A stretch of 64,000 nucleotides of DNA. Origin: Bacillota bacterium. GTDB taxonomy: Bacteria > Bacillota > Clostridia > TANB77 > CAG-465. The DNA is taken from assembly GCA_023410645.1 (NCBI GenBank), contig JAEYPQ010000040.1, forward strand, positions 1 through 64,000, given 5' to 3'. A program made the position numbers and the translations under genes. Shown in pieces: positions 32,316 to 40,840 of this stretch (position 1 is the stretch's first letter; the number at the start of each line of letters is the position of its first letter). The notes beneath the pieces are model-generated. The model saw nothing but the letters and a program-made list of their open reading frames with translations, had not been told where the DNA came from and did not search any database.

Positions 32316-33176
32316 TTATTTTATTCTTCTTTTAAGTTCATCTATAATACTTAATTCTGTTATGTGTAGATTGTTATTTTTTCCTGTGCCAAGTTGTACA
32401 TCTGGTTTTACTATTGGTCCATGGTAATCGCTTCCACCACTAACAAATAGGCCAAGTTTTTCTGCAATTCGTAGGGTTCGTTGTGTATAAATAGCATCAT
32501 GACTACTATGATATGCTTCAATTGCCTCCAATCCATAAGATGCCAAAGTATATACGTACTTTTCAATCCAATCAATATCCCGTTTTAGTGTTATATTATG
32601 GGCAAGAGAAGCTATTCCACCGGCCTGTATAATATATTTTATACATTCATAATCTGTAAGTTCGATTTTCTTTTTATATTTTGGCACTTCATTGAATATT
32701 GTAAAGGCATCTTTTACAGTTCTGACATGACCATATTTTACCATTAATTTTGCAATATCGGGTCTTCCAACTGATCCTGATGAAAAATATATCTTTTCTA
32801 AATCACTATTATGAAAATTAATATTTTTGTATTTCATTAATTGTTCTATAATGAACCTAATACGGTCAATATTGTCTTTACGTATCAATTCAGTTATAAA
32901 ATTAAGATTTGGATCATTTAAAGAAATTCCATAACCTAGAATATGGAGTTGTCCGCCTTTAAATTGTGCACCGAGCTCAATACCAGGTATTATTTTTATA
33001 TTACTAAAATTGTTATTATTGATTGCTTCTTTTGCACCTAAAATTGTATCGTGATCAGTTATAGATATTATTGATATATTTTTATCACTAGAATATTCTA
33101 ATAATTCATGAGGTGTAAGTTCACCATCCGAATATGTGCTGTGAATATGCATATCTATTAAATTATCTTCTTTCAT
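32316..33176 (-). CDS. PHP domain phosphoesterase (RNase AM / TrpH-like)
   Basis: The 286-residue protein has the four PHP motifs: DMHIHSTYSDGELTP at the N-terminus (HxH), SITDHDT, IPGIELGAQ, and late AYHSSHD and GGSDYHGP. This composition matches the YciV/TrpH group, which includes 3',5'-nucleotide bisphosphatase and 5'-3' exoribonuclease activities on RNA ends. It is a single minus-strand gene, divergent from the LysR gene, with GGAGA upstream of its start. Confidence 0.9.
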   Translation of the reverse strand: MKEDNLIDMHIHSTYSDGELTPHELLEYSSDKNISIISITDHDTILGAKEAINNNNFSNIKIIPGIELGAQFKGGQLHILGYGISLNDPNLNFITELIRKDNIDRIRFIIEQLMKYKNINFHNSDLEKIYFSSGSVGRPDIAKLMVKYGHVRTVKDAFTIFNEVPKYKKKIELTDYECIKYIIQAGGIASLAHNITLKRDIDWIEKYVYTLASYGLEAIEAYHSSHDAIYTQRTLRIAEKLGLFVSGGSDYHGPIVKPDVQLGTGKNNNLHITELSIIDELKRRIK

Positions 33177-33242
33177 ATGGATAATCTCCCTTCTACTATT
33201 TTTTTATATATTAGTTATATATAACTTAACTATTATTACTAC

Positions 33243-33271
33243 TTGTATTATACATCAAATTGTATTATAAT
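33243..33271 (+). promoter_or_regulatory. Promoter of the LysR gene
   Basis: TTGTAT and a perfect TATAAT are 17 bases apart in the divergent space between the PHP and LysR genes. Confidence 0.55.
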
Positions 33272-33313
33272 TAAAATATATATTAATTATGTTTAATATA
33301 AGGAGATGTTATT

Positions 33314-34213
33314 ATGAAAGTAGATATTGAACTATATAGAGTGTTTTATGAAGTAGCTGAGCAAAAAAATATAACTAAAGCATCTGAAGTATTATATATT
33401 TCACAACCAGCTGTAACTATGAGTATAAAAAAATTAGAAGAACAATTAGAAATGACTTTATTTATAAGAACAAAAAGAGGGGTTATTCTAACTAATGAAG
33501 GTAAAGTACTATATGATTATGTAAAAGATGCAATTGAAAGTTTAAAAATTGGTGAAAATAGAATATTAAATTTAAAAAAATTAGAAAGTGGAAATATTAG
33601 AATAGGTATAGGAACAATTCTTACAAAGTTTTTTTTAATGGAACATTTAGAAAAATTTCATAAAGACTATCCTAAAATTACAATAAATATTGATACAACT
33701 AGTACAGATGAAATGCTTAAAAATTTAGAAAATGGCAAATTAGATATGGCTGTAATTGCAACAGATAAAATGAAATATAAAAATTTTGATATTGTTTATT
33801 CTGAGGAAATTCAAGATATTTTTATATCTAATAGAGAGTTTGCAAATATTACAGATAAATCAATTAATTTAGAAGAACTAAATAATTATCCTTTGTTGCT
33901 ACAAAATGTAAGTACAACGTCAAGACAATTTTTAGATAAATTTACAGAAAGCAATGGAATAAAATTAAAAAGTATAATGGATCTTGCAAGCTATTCTTTA
34001 GTTGTTGAATTTGTAAAAATTGGCTTTGGAATTGGATTTGTAACAAGAAGATATGTTGAAAAGGAGCTAAAAGAAAATACATTATTTGAAATAAAAACTT
34101 ATCCTAAGATTCCATCTAGAAAGATTGTAGTTTTAACTAAAAAAGATTATTTGCCAAGTTTTAGTGTTTCAAAACTAATTAATATAATGAGAGAAAATAA
34201 TAACAAAAAATAA
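33314..34213 (+). CDS. LysR family transcriptional regulator
   Basis: The 299 residues have the LysR winged helix (ELYRVFYEVAEQKNITKASEVLYISQPAVTMSIKKLEEQLEMTLFIRTKRGVILTNEG), a linker helix and a periplasmic-binding-like effector domain (GNIRIGIGTILTKFFLMEHLEKFHKDYP). The effector is unknown. LysR proteins often control a divergent gene, here the PHP phosphoesterase, but no clear T-N11-A site was picked out. Confidence 0.94.
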   Translation: MKVDIELYRVFYEVAEQKNITKASEVLYISQPAVTMSIKKLEEQLEMTLFIRTKRGVILTNEGKVLYDYVKDAIESLKIGENRILNLKKLESGNIRIGIGTILTKFFLMEHLEKFHKDYPKITINIDTTSTDEMLKNLENGKLDMAVIATDKMKYKNFDIVYSEEIQDIFISNREFANITDKSINLEELNNYPLLLQNVSTTSRQFLDKFTESNGIKLKSIMDLASYSLVVEFVKIGFGIGFVTRRYVEKELKENTLFEIKTYPKIPSRKIVVLTKKDYLPSFSVSKLINIMRENNNKK

Positions 34214-34360
34214 TTACATATTTTATATAATATCCTTTACAAATTTAGATAAAAATGATAATATATAAACAAACGTTTTAAATGTAATTTAAATATGTAA
34301 ATTATTTATATTGTAAATTAACTTAACAATAAAATAGAAATTTTTAGGTGGTGAAATAAT

Positions 34361-35077
34361 ATGGCAATGTGGAATCCATGGAGAGGTTGTAAAAAATGTA
34401 GTGATGGTTGTAAATATTGCTATATTCATAAAGGCGATTTAAAAAGAAATGTTAATACAAATGATATTGTGAAGACAAAAGATTTCAATAAACCAATAGA
34501 AAAACTTAAAAATGGTAGTTATAAAATTAAGTCTGGTATTGTTTATCTGTGCTTTTCAACAGATTTTTTTATTGAAGAAGCAGATCACTGGAGAAATGAA
34601 TGCTGGAAAATTATAAAAGAAAGATCAGATTTAATATTTTTATTTTTAACTAAAAGAATAGACAGATTCTTTAAATGTATCCCAGATGATTGGAAGGATG
34701 GATATGATAATGTCGTTATATGTTGTACTATTGAAAATCAAAAAAATGCTGATTATAAATTGGAGATTTTTAGAAATTTACCAATAAAACATAAATGTAT
34801 TACCGTTCAACCTTTACTTGAAAAAGTTGATATTCAAAAGTATTTAGATAACATTGAATTAGTAGTTGTTGGCGGAGAATCTGATTTTAATGCTAGACCT
34901 TTAGATTATAATTGGGTATTGGACATTAGAGAACAATGTATAAGTAAAAAAGTAGAATTTGAATTTAGGCAATGTGGAACACATTTTATAAAAGATGGAA
35001 AAGAGTATACATTGCAAACAAAGGATTTGTGTAAACAAGCTAAATTGGCAAATATTGATTATCGTATAAAAAAATAA
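34361..35077 (+). CDS. DUF5131 family protein (Gp37/Gp68-like)
   Basis: The 238-residue protein matches DUF5131: MWNPWRGCKKCSDGCKYCYI with a cysteine cluster, FLCFSTDFF-like YLCFSTDFF, FLFLTKRIDRF, TIENQKNADYKL and VVGGESDFNARPL. The Cys-x2-Cys-x3-Cys-x2-Cys start suggests a radical-SAM-like iron-sulfur site (inference), and homologues are found in phages and mobile islands. Function unknown. It lies in an accessory block and has a GGTGG ribosome site. Confidence 0.85.
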   Translation: MAMWNPWRGCKKCSDGCKYCYIHKGDLKRNVNTNDIVKTKDFNKPIEKLKNGSYKIKSGIVYLCFSTDFFIEEADHWRNECWKIIKERSDLIFLFLTKRIDRFFKCIPDDWKDGYDNVVICCTIENQKNADYKLEIFRNLPIKHKCITVQPLLEKVDIQKYLDNIELVVVGGESDFNARPLDYNWVLDIREQCISKKVEFEFRQCGTHFIKDGKEYTLQTKDLCKQAKLANIDYRIKK

Positions 35078-35175
35078 ATAAAAGAATTATTTTATATTAA
35101 TATGATCTGTAATATTAGGGTTATAACTTATTATAATAAATATAAATACTATTTTATTAAAGAGGAGGAACTTTA

Positions 35176-35778
35176 ATGGGAAATATAGAAAAATTTGATG
35201 CGATAGCTAATTGCTATGATACATATGAAAGGCTTCAAACAACTAAAATAATAGTAGAGAAAATAAAAAAGTATATTGGTAATAAAAAAAATAGTGTAGC
35301 TATGGATTTTGGTTGTGGAACTGGTCTTATTGGTATGCAATTAATTGATAATTTTTCATCAATGATATTTATTGATGCATCTTATTCTATGATTGAACAA
35401 GTTAATGAAAAAATAAGAGAAAATAAGATTTCTAGTGCTAAGACAATTTGCTATAATTTTGAAGAACATGAAGATATTAATATTAAAAGTGATTATATTA
35501 TTATTGTTCAAACATTATTACATATAAAGGATATAGAATTAATATTATCAAGGTTATTTAAAATTTTAAATAATAATGGACACTTGATTATTGTTGATTT
35601 TAATAAAAATGACTTTATAACTTCAAATGAAGTTCATAATGGATTTGATCAAAATGAACTAGGTAAAATTTTAAAAAATATAGGATATGATGATGTAAAA
35701 TCTGAAACCTTTTATTTTGGAGAAAATATATTTATGGGGAATGATGCGTCATTATTTATACTTGATTGTAAAAAATGA
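35176..35778 (+). CDS. Class I SAM-dependent methyltransferase
   Basis: The 200-residue protein has the class I core: motif I VAMDFGCGTGLIGM near residue 50, acidic motif II FIDASYSM, and LLHIKDIELILSRLFKILNNNGHLIIVDFNK, the typical post-I region. It resembles small-molecule methyltransferases; substrate unknown. It ends in TGA, one of the rare TGA stops in the window, which shows TGA is a stop codon here. Confidence 0.9.
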   Translation: MGNIEKFDAIANCYDTYERLQTTKIIVEKIKKYIGNKKNSVAMDFGCGTGLIGMQLIDNFSSMIFIDASYSMIEQVNEKIRENKISSAKTICYNFEEHEDINIKSDYIIIVQTLLHIKDIELILSRLFKILNNNGHLIIVDFNKNDFITSNEVHNGFDQNELGKILKNIGYDDVKSETFYFGENIFMGNDASLFILDCKK

Positions 35779-35824
35779 AATTTAGTGATAAAAACTGAAT
35801 TTATTAGATGAAGGAGAATTATAA

Positions 35825-36460
35825 ATGGTTAATATAAGAAATGAAAAGGAAACGGATTATAAGAAAGTAGAAGAAATTACAAGAAAATCTTTTTACAATT
35901 TATATATTCCGGGATGTGTTGAACATTATTTGGTCCATATTATGCGAGAACATAAAGATTTTTTACCAGAATTAGATTTTGTAATTGAAATTGATGGTAG
36001 TATTATTGGAAATATAATGTATACAAAAGCAAAATTAGTTGATGAAGATAGAAATGAAAAAGAAATTTTAACATTTGGTCCAATTTGCATTTTACCAGAA
36101 TACCAAAGAATGGGCTATGGAAAAATGTTACTAAACCATTCTTTTGAAAAAGCCAAAGAGCTTGGTTATGATGTTATAGTGATATTTGGTAATCCAAATA
36201 ATTATGTAAGTCGAGGATTTAAGAGTTGTAAAAAATATAATGTCTGTCTTGATAATGGTAAATATCCGGCGGCGATGATGGTAAAAGAGCTTAAATCAAA
36301 TGTATTAGACGGAAGGAAATGGATTTATTATGATAGTCCAGTTATGCAACTTGACGAAAAGCAAGTACAAATATTTGATGATGGATTAGAGAAAATGGAA
36401 AAAATATATCAACCAAGTCAAGAGGAATTTTATATAAATAGTCAGGCTTTCTTGGATTAG
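35825..36460 (+). CDS. GNAT family N-acetyltransferase
   Basis: The 211-residue protein has the acetyl-CoA motif QRMGYGKMLLNHSFEKAKELGYDVIVIFGNPNNYVSRGFKSC. The order FGPICILPEYQR and the long C-terminal tail fit the YhbS-like group, whose substrates are poorly known. GAAGGAGAA precedes the start. The 176 bases after its stop show nothing I recognise. Confidence 0.9.
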   Translation: MVNIRNEKETDYKKVEEITRKSFYNLYIPGCVEHYLVHIMREHKDFLPELDFVIEIDGSIIGNIMYTKAKLVDEDRNEKEILTFGPICILPEYQRMGYGKMLLNHSFEKAKELGYDVIVIFGNPNNYVSRGFKSCKKYNVCLDNGKYPAAMMVKELKSNVLDGRKWIYYDSPVMQLDEKQVQIFDDGLEKMEKIYQPSQEEFYINSQAFLD

Positions 36461-36636
36461 GTTTTTTTACTGGTATAAATAGCACTAAATGGACTAGATA
36501 AATTTAGATGGAAAAATAAAATTTGCGACTTTTATTCGTGTAAATTTATGTAATAAAATTTTGGATTATAAATTTTATAAATATAATATTTAATTATATA
36601 ATTTGAATTAAATAAAATCAATAGGAGGAATAATAA

Positions 36637-37002
36637 ATGAATAATTTATTTATAGAATATCCAAAATGTTCAACTTGTCAAAATGCAAAGAAATGGTTAT
36701 TAGCAAACAATATACAATTTACTAGTAGAAATATTATAGAACAAACTCCTACTATACAAGAACTAGAAATATGGATAAAAATTAGTGGACAAGATATAAA
36801 AAAGTGGTTTAATACAAGTGGATTAAAATATAAAGATTTAAATTTAAAAGAACATCTATCTAAAATGAATCAAAATGAAAAGTTAAAATTACTATCAAGT
36901 GATGGTATGCTTATCAAAAGACCATTATTAATTCTTAAAGATACTATATTAATTGGTTTTAAAGAAAACCAATGGCAGGAATTTTTAAAAAATAACAATT
37001 AA
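36637..37002 (+). CDS. ArsC/Spx family thioredoxin-fold protein
   Basis: The 121-residue protein has the ArsC-like thioredoxin fold: YPKCSTCQNAKKWL with a CxxC at residues 11-14, a helical middle (IKKWFNTSGLKYKDL) and a late KRPLLI motif. These mark the YffB/Spx arsenate-reductase-like family, which in Firmicutes includes Spx regulators and poorly known reductases. No arsenic genes are near. A strong AGGAGG precedes the start. Confidence 0.85.
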   Translation: MNNLFIEYPKCSTCQNAKKWLLANNIQFTSRNIIEQTPTIQELEIWIKISGQDIKKWFNTSGLKYKDLNLKEHLSKMNQNEKLKLLSSDGMLIKRPLLILKDTILIGFKENQWQEFLKNNN

Positions 37003-37056
37003 AATAAAAAATAAGATTGAAATCAATAAATAAAGAATTTTATTGGAGGTAAAAAA

Positions 37057-39843
37057 ATGTGGAATGTAAATGCAGTTAAGAAATCTTTATTTGATAAAAA
37101 TATAGATTCCTCTACATATAATCCTAATATTGTAATCAATGAGCAAAGTAAAAATATAAAAGATAAAATTAAAGAATTATTAAATAAATCTACTCGTGTG
37201 GACATTGCTGTTAGTTATGTAGTTTGGTCTGGATTATCTTTAATTTATGAAGATTTAAAAAAGTTTGATTCTAATAGTCGTTTAATACTAACAACAGAGG
37301 GGATGGTTACAGATCCTAGATCTTTAAATAAGTTAAATGAATTAAATATGGAAGTTAAGATTTATATACCTAATGTGGATAGTAAAGGATTTCATTTAAA
37401 GACATATTTATTTGAAACTGATAATAATACAACATTATTAATAGGTAGTTCAAATATTTCTGCTCGCGCATTCGGTTTAGTACATGAAATGGTGGCAGAA
37501 ATAAATGCAAAAAATGAAGGTTATATTATAGAAAAGTATAATAATACATTTAATGATCTTTGGAATGATAAATGTTCAGAAGTATTAACTGAGGAATTTA
37601 TTTACAATTATTCAAATATTTATACTCAAAATAAAAAAATTGAAATTAATGTTGCTAAGATGTTTTTAGAAGTAAAAAATATCAAACCGAATTATATGCA
37701 AGAGAGAGCTTTAGAAGCTTTAAAAGAGTGTAGGGAAGTGAGTAATAGAGGTTTAGTTATAGCAGCTACTGGTACTGGTAAAACATATTTATCTGCTTTT
37801 GATGTAAAAAATTGTAATGCAAAAAAGGTATTGTTTTTAGTTCATAACAGACTGATTTTAACATCTGCTATAGAAACATATAAAAAAATATTTAAAAATA
37901 AAACTATGATAGAATTAGATTCAAACAATATGGAGAAAATTCATAATTTCGATTTCATTTTCACAACTGATAAAACAGCATACAATAAACTTATAAGTAA
38001 TATTCCAAATAATTACTTTGATTATATTATATATGATGAAGCTCATAAGATAGGATTTGATACAAAATATAGAGACATTATTGATTATTTTAATCCTAAA
38101 TTTACTTTAGGTATAACTGCAACTCCTGAACGAACTGACAATCCTGATTATTTGTTCAAAATTTTTAAATATAATATTCCATATGAGATAAGGCTTTTAG
38201 ATGCAATGAATCATGAATTGGTGTGTCCATTTACTTATTATGGTTTAAATTTAGAAAATAAATTATTGAAAAGTAATGAAGAATTTAATTATGAAGAATT
38301 AGCAAAATATATTAAAAATACAATTGATAAAAAAGGCCATTATGGTGAAAAACTAAAATGTTTAGTTTTTTGTTCAAATATTAAAGAGGCAAATTCAGTT
38401 TCTTCACAATTAAATAATTTGGGATTTATATCTGTTAGTGCTGTTAGCGGTGAAAATGAATTAACTAGAAGTGGTATAGAAAAATATATAATAGATTTAA
38501 AATCAGATGAAAAAGGAACTTTAGAAATAATATGTACTGTTAATAAATTTAATGAAGGTATTGATATTCCTGATATTAATACAATAATTATGCTTAGAAA
38601 CACAATATCTGCAATAATATATATTCAGCAATTAGGCCGTGGTTTAAGACGAACTGAGGACCCTCATAAGTATGTAACTGTTTTTGATATAATTGGTAAT
38701 TCTAAAAATAATTATTCTATTGCTCAAGTATTAACTGGAAATACTACCGTTGATAAAAGAAAACTATATATGTATGCTAATAAAGGATTTGAGACAGTTT
38801 CACCTTTTATTAATGTTGAAATAGAAAAAGAAGCAATGGAGAAGATAATTAGATCCATTTCAGTCAATTTTACAGTAAAGAATGAATTAATGGAAAAATT
38901 CAGAAATGAATTTTATAGGTTTGAAGTAATTCCTACTTTAAAAGAAATGTACTTAAATCCAAATTTTAAAGAAATGGAATTATTACAATTATTGTTTAAA
39001 AATTTCTATGAACCTTTTAAAGAATATTATTTTAGAAAATATAACATTGAAAAAGAAAATAAATTTTTGGATAATTTTTTTACGCTTATTACTCAATTTG
39101 TATTTAGAGGATACAATTCTGTAACATTACAGGAGTATGTTAAATTATTAAAAGGGGATAAAATTCAAAATGATAAGTTAAGAAAAATATTACTCCCTTA
39201 CGAGTTTGAAGATGGTATTTCAACTGCAATAAATAGTGAATACAACAAAAAGGGAAAAGAATTTCCAAAAATCTTTGAGTTTGAAAATGGATATTTAAAA
39301 CTAAACAATGAAATCGTAATTTTATTGAAAAAATATAAAAGTATTGAATTATTTAATGAGCATATAGAATTATTTGAGTATTTAGGTGAAAATAATGATT
39401 ATACTATGAAATTATTTGATTTGGTAGATAAAGGTGAATTTTTATATAATCTTGACAGTAAAGACTGCTATATGAATGTTACAGGTGAAAGAATAGATAA
39501 AGAAAAAAAGACTGTATATTGTATTGTTAAAGTTACTGAAAAAGAAACATTCTATGATAATTACATAGTGGATAATAATAAGATTATATATTATACAAAG
39601 GCTTCTAAAACCAAGGAAGCAGCATGTGAAAAAATAAGAGTGATTATTGAAGAGAATTATAAATTTTATTTATGTGCACAATTTCCACATTTAGGTTATT
39701 CTAACACATCGTACTTTAATCTAGGTAATGTTAAGGTAAACAAAATTTCAGAAGTGCAAAAGGTAGATGATGGAAAATATAATCATAGAATAGAATTTAT
39801 TGTAGAACGTGATATACCTTTTGAGTTGTTGCAATATAAATAG
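37057..39843 (+). CDS. PLD-like nuclease / superfamily 2 helicase / DUF3427 fusion protein
   Basis: The 928 residues hold three parts. An N-terminal phospholipase-D-like domain has HLKTYLF and GSSNISARAF (HxK...GSxN) around residues 110-145. A superfamily 2 helicase has AATGTGKTYLSA near residue 235, YDEAHK, TATPERTDN, and QLGRGLRRTEDPHKYVTVFD. A C-terminal domain of DUF3427 type ends near residue 928. This combination is found in mobile and defence islands, and the PLD part may be a nuclease. It is followed by a Nudix gene, a pairing that suggests a shared task. GGAGG precedes the start. Confidence 0.85.
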   Translation: MWNVNAVKKSLFDKNIDSSTYNPNIVINEQSKNIKDKIKELLNKSTRVDIAVSYVVWSGLSLIYEDLKKFDSNSRLILTTEGMVTDPRSLNKLNELNMEVKIYIPNVDSKGFHLKTYLFETDNNTTLLIGSSNISARAFGLVHEMVAEINAKNEGYIIEKYNNTFNDLWNDKCSEVLTEEFIYNYSNIYTQNKKIEINVAKMFLEVKNIKPNYMQERALEALKECREVSNRGLVIAATGTGKTYLSAFDVKNCNAKKVLFLVHNRLILTSAIETYKKIFKNKTMIELDSNNMEKIHNFDFIFTTDKTAYNKLISNIPNNYFDYIIYDEAHKIGFDTKYRDIIDYFNPKFTLGITATPERTDNPDYLFKIFKYNIPYEIRLLDAMNHELVCPFTYYGLNLENKLLKSNEEFNYEELAKYIKNTIDKKGHYGEKLKCLVFCSNIKEANSVSSQLNNLGFISVSAVSGENELTRSGIEKYIIDLKSDEKGTLEIICTVNKFNEGIDIPDINTIIMLRNTISAIIYIQQLGRGLRRTEDPHKYVTVFDIIGNSKNNYSIAQVLTGNTTVDKRKLYMYANKGFETVSPFINVEIEKEAMEKIIRSISVNFTVKNELMEKFRNEFYRFEVIPTLKEMYLNPNFKEMELLQLLFKNFYEPFKEYYFRKYNIEKENKFLDNFFTLITQFVFRGYNSVTLQEYVKLLKGDKIQNDKLRKILLPYEFEDGISTAINSEYNKKGKEFPKIFEFENGYLKLNNEIVILLKKYKSIELFNEHIELFEYLGENNDYTMKLFDLVDKGEFLYNLDSKDCYMNVTGERIDKEKKTVYCIVKVTEKETFYDNYIVDNNKIIYYTKASKTKEAACEKIRVIIEENYKFYLCAQFPHLGYSNTSYFNLGNVKVNKISEVQKVDDGKYNHRIEFIVERDIPFELLQYK

Positions 39844-39979
39844 TTAATATTATTAAATATTAAAAAAATAAAAATAGTATATTATTCAGTAGTATTTAGA
39901 ATTTGACTTCTTAATAATTCTATGATAATATTAAATGAAATTTTTAGTATTCTTTATATAATTTAAGGAGGAGTATTTT

Positions 39980-40567
39980 ATGCTTAAAGAGGAAAATTTA
40001 GCAGAGAAAATTAATAGTTTAGATCGTGTAACAACAGAAATCAGAAATAAATATTTCAAAGGTAAAAATTTTAAATATATTCGAGATTGGCTAGAAAATC
40101 ACAACATAAATAAACACACTTTTATAGAGCTTGAATGTGCGGGTGTAGCTATACTTATATCTAAACCTGGTGAAATTGAAAAAGTATTAGTACAGATTCG
40201 TTCTAGTGAAGATAATAGAATGGGATTTTTTGGTGGTGGGATTGAAGATGGCGAGTCATCAATAGATGCTGCTATAAGAGAGTTAAAAGAAGAAAGTGGT
40301 ATAGAGATTTCTGGAACACAACTCGAATTTATAGAGATAAATGAGCATGATCTTGAATATAAGAATGGTGATAAAGTATTTTATAAATCATATATATATT
40401 TACTTAAATTGGATTACTATCCTTTTATTAAAATTGATAATGAATCAAATGGATTTATGCTTATTTCAAAAGAAAATTATAAAAATTTTACTTATTTGAA
40501 AGATACTAAATTATTTCAGTTACAACCATATTTATGGGAAACTTTAGTAAAAATTTTGAAATTGTAA
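39980..40567 (+). CDS. Nudix hydrolase
   Basis: The 195-residue protein has a full Nudix box: GGIEDGE, seven residues, then RELKEESGI (G-x5-E-x7-REUxEExGU). An N-terminal helical part of about 45 residues precedes the fold. Nudix enzymes split nucleoside diphosphates linked to another group; the substrate here is unknown. Position right after the helicase suggests the two act together, for instance in nucleotide-based signalling or sanitation (inference). Confidence 0.9.
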   Translation: MLKEENLAEKINSLDRVTTEIRNKYFKGKNFKYIRDWLENHNINKHTFIELECAGVAILISKPGEIEKVLVQIRSSEDNRMGFFGGGIEDGESSIDAAIRELKEESGIEISGTQLEFIEINEHDLEYKNGDKVFYKSYIYLLKLDYYPFIKIDNESNGFMLISKENYKNFTYLKDTKLFQLQPYLWETLVKILKL

Positions 40568-40582
40568 TGAAATAATGAAGCA

Positions 40583-40614
40583 AGTGAACAAAACGAAAAT
40601 TTGTTCGCTTTTTC
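40583..40614 (+). terminator. Terminator of the helicase-Nudix unit
   Basis: GTGAACAAA pairs with TTTGTTCGC (one G-T pair) and five T follow. A LexA box was considered for the GAAC/GTTC pattern, but the spacing is far too long. Confidence 0.75.
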
Positions 40615-40719
40615 TTGCTTTTTTATGCGATAAGTGATAAAATAATAATATATAAATAAACAATTTTAAAATTGAGTATTTTGCAAAATGCTATGACTAC
40701 AAATTTGAATCCAAATTCG

Positions 40720-40780
40720 TCTCAAGGCAAAAAAACACAATTTTGAGAGTAAAAAATTAAAATTGAGACAAATCTTGAGA
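40720..40780 (+). repeat. TCTCAA / TTGAGA motifs in the uvrB leader
   Basis: TCTCAA at 40720 and TTGAGA at 40743, 40763 and 40775 can pair in more than one way in the 270-base space before uvrB. No known riboswitch or LexA site is recognised. No convincing promoter was found either, so this may be a structured leader or an operator cluster. Confidence 0.3.
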
Positions 40781-40840
40781 TTGATTTTTTTAAAAAAGTT
40801 GGTTGATAGTTATTGTAATCAATCAAAAAAGGAGGTAAAT

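Noticed and set aside
36461..36636. Possible small gene or RNA after the GNAT gene
   Set aside because: No open frame with a ribosome site and no hairpin with a T run was found.
40583..40609. GAAC...GTTC pattern as a possible LexA/SOS box upstream of uvrB
   Set aside because: The half-sites are 13 bases apart rather than 4, and they are the stem of a terminator with a T run.
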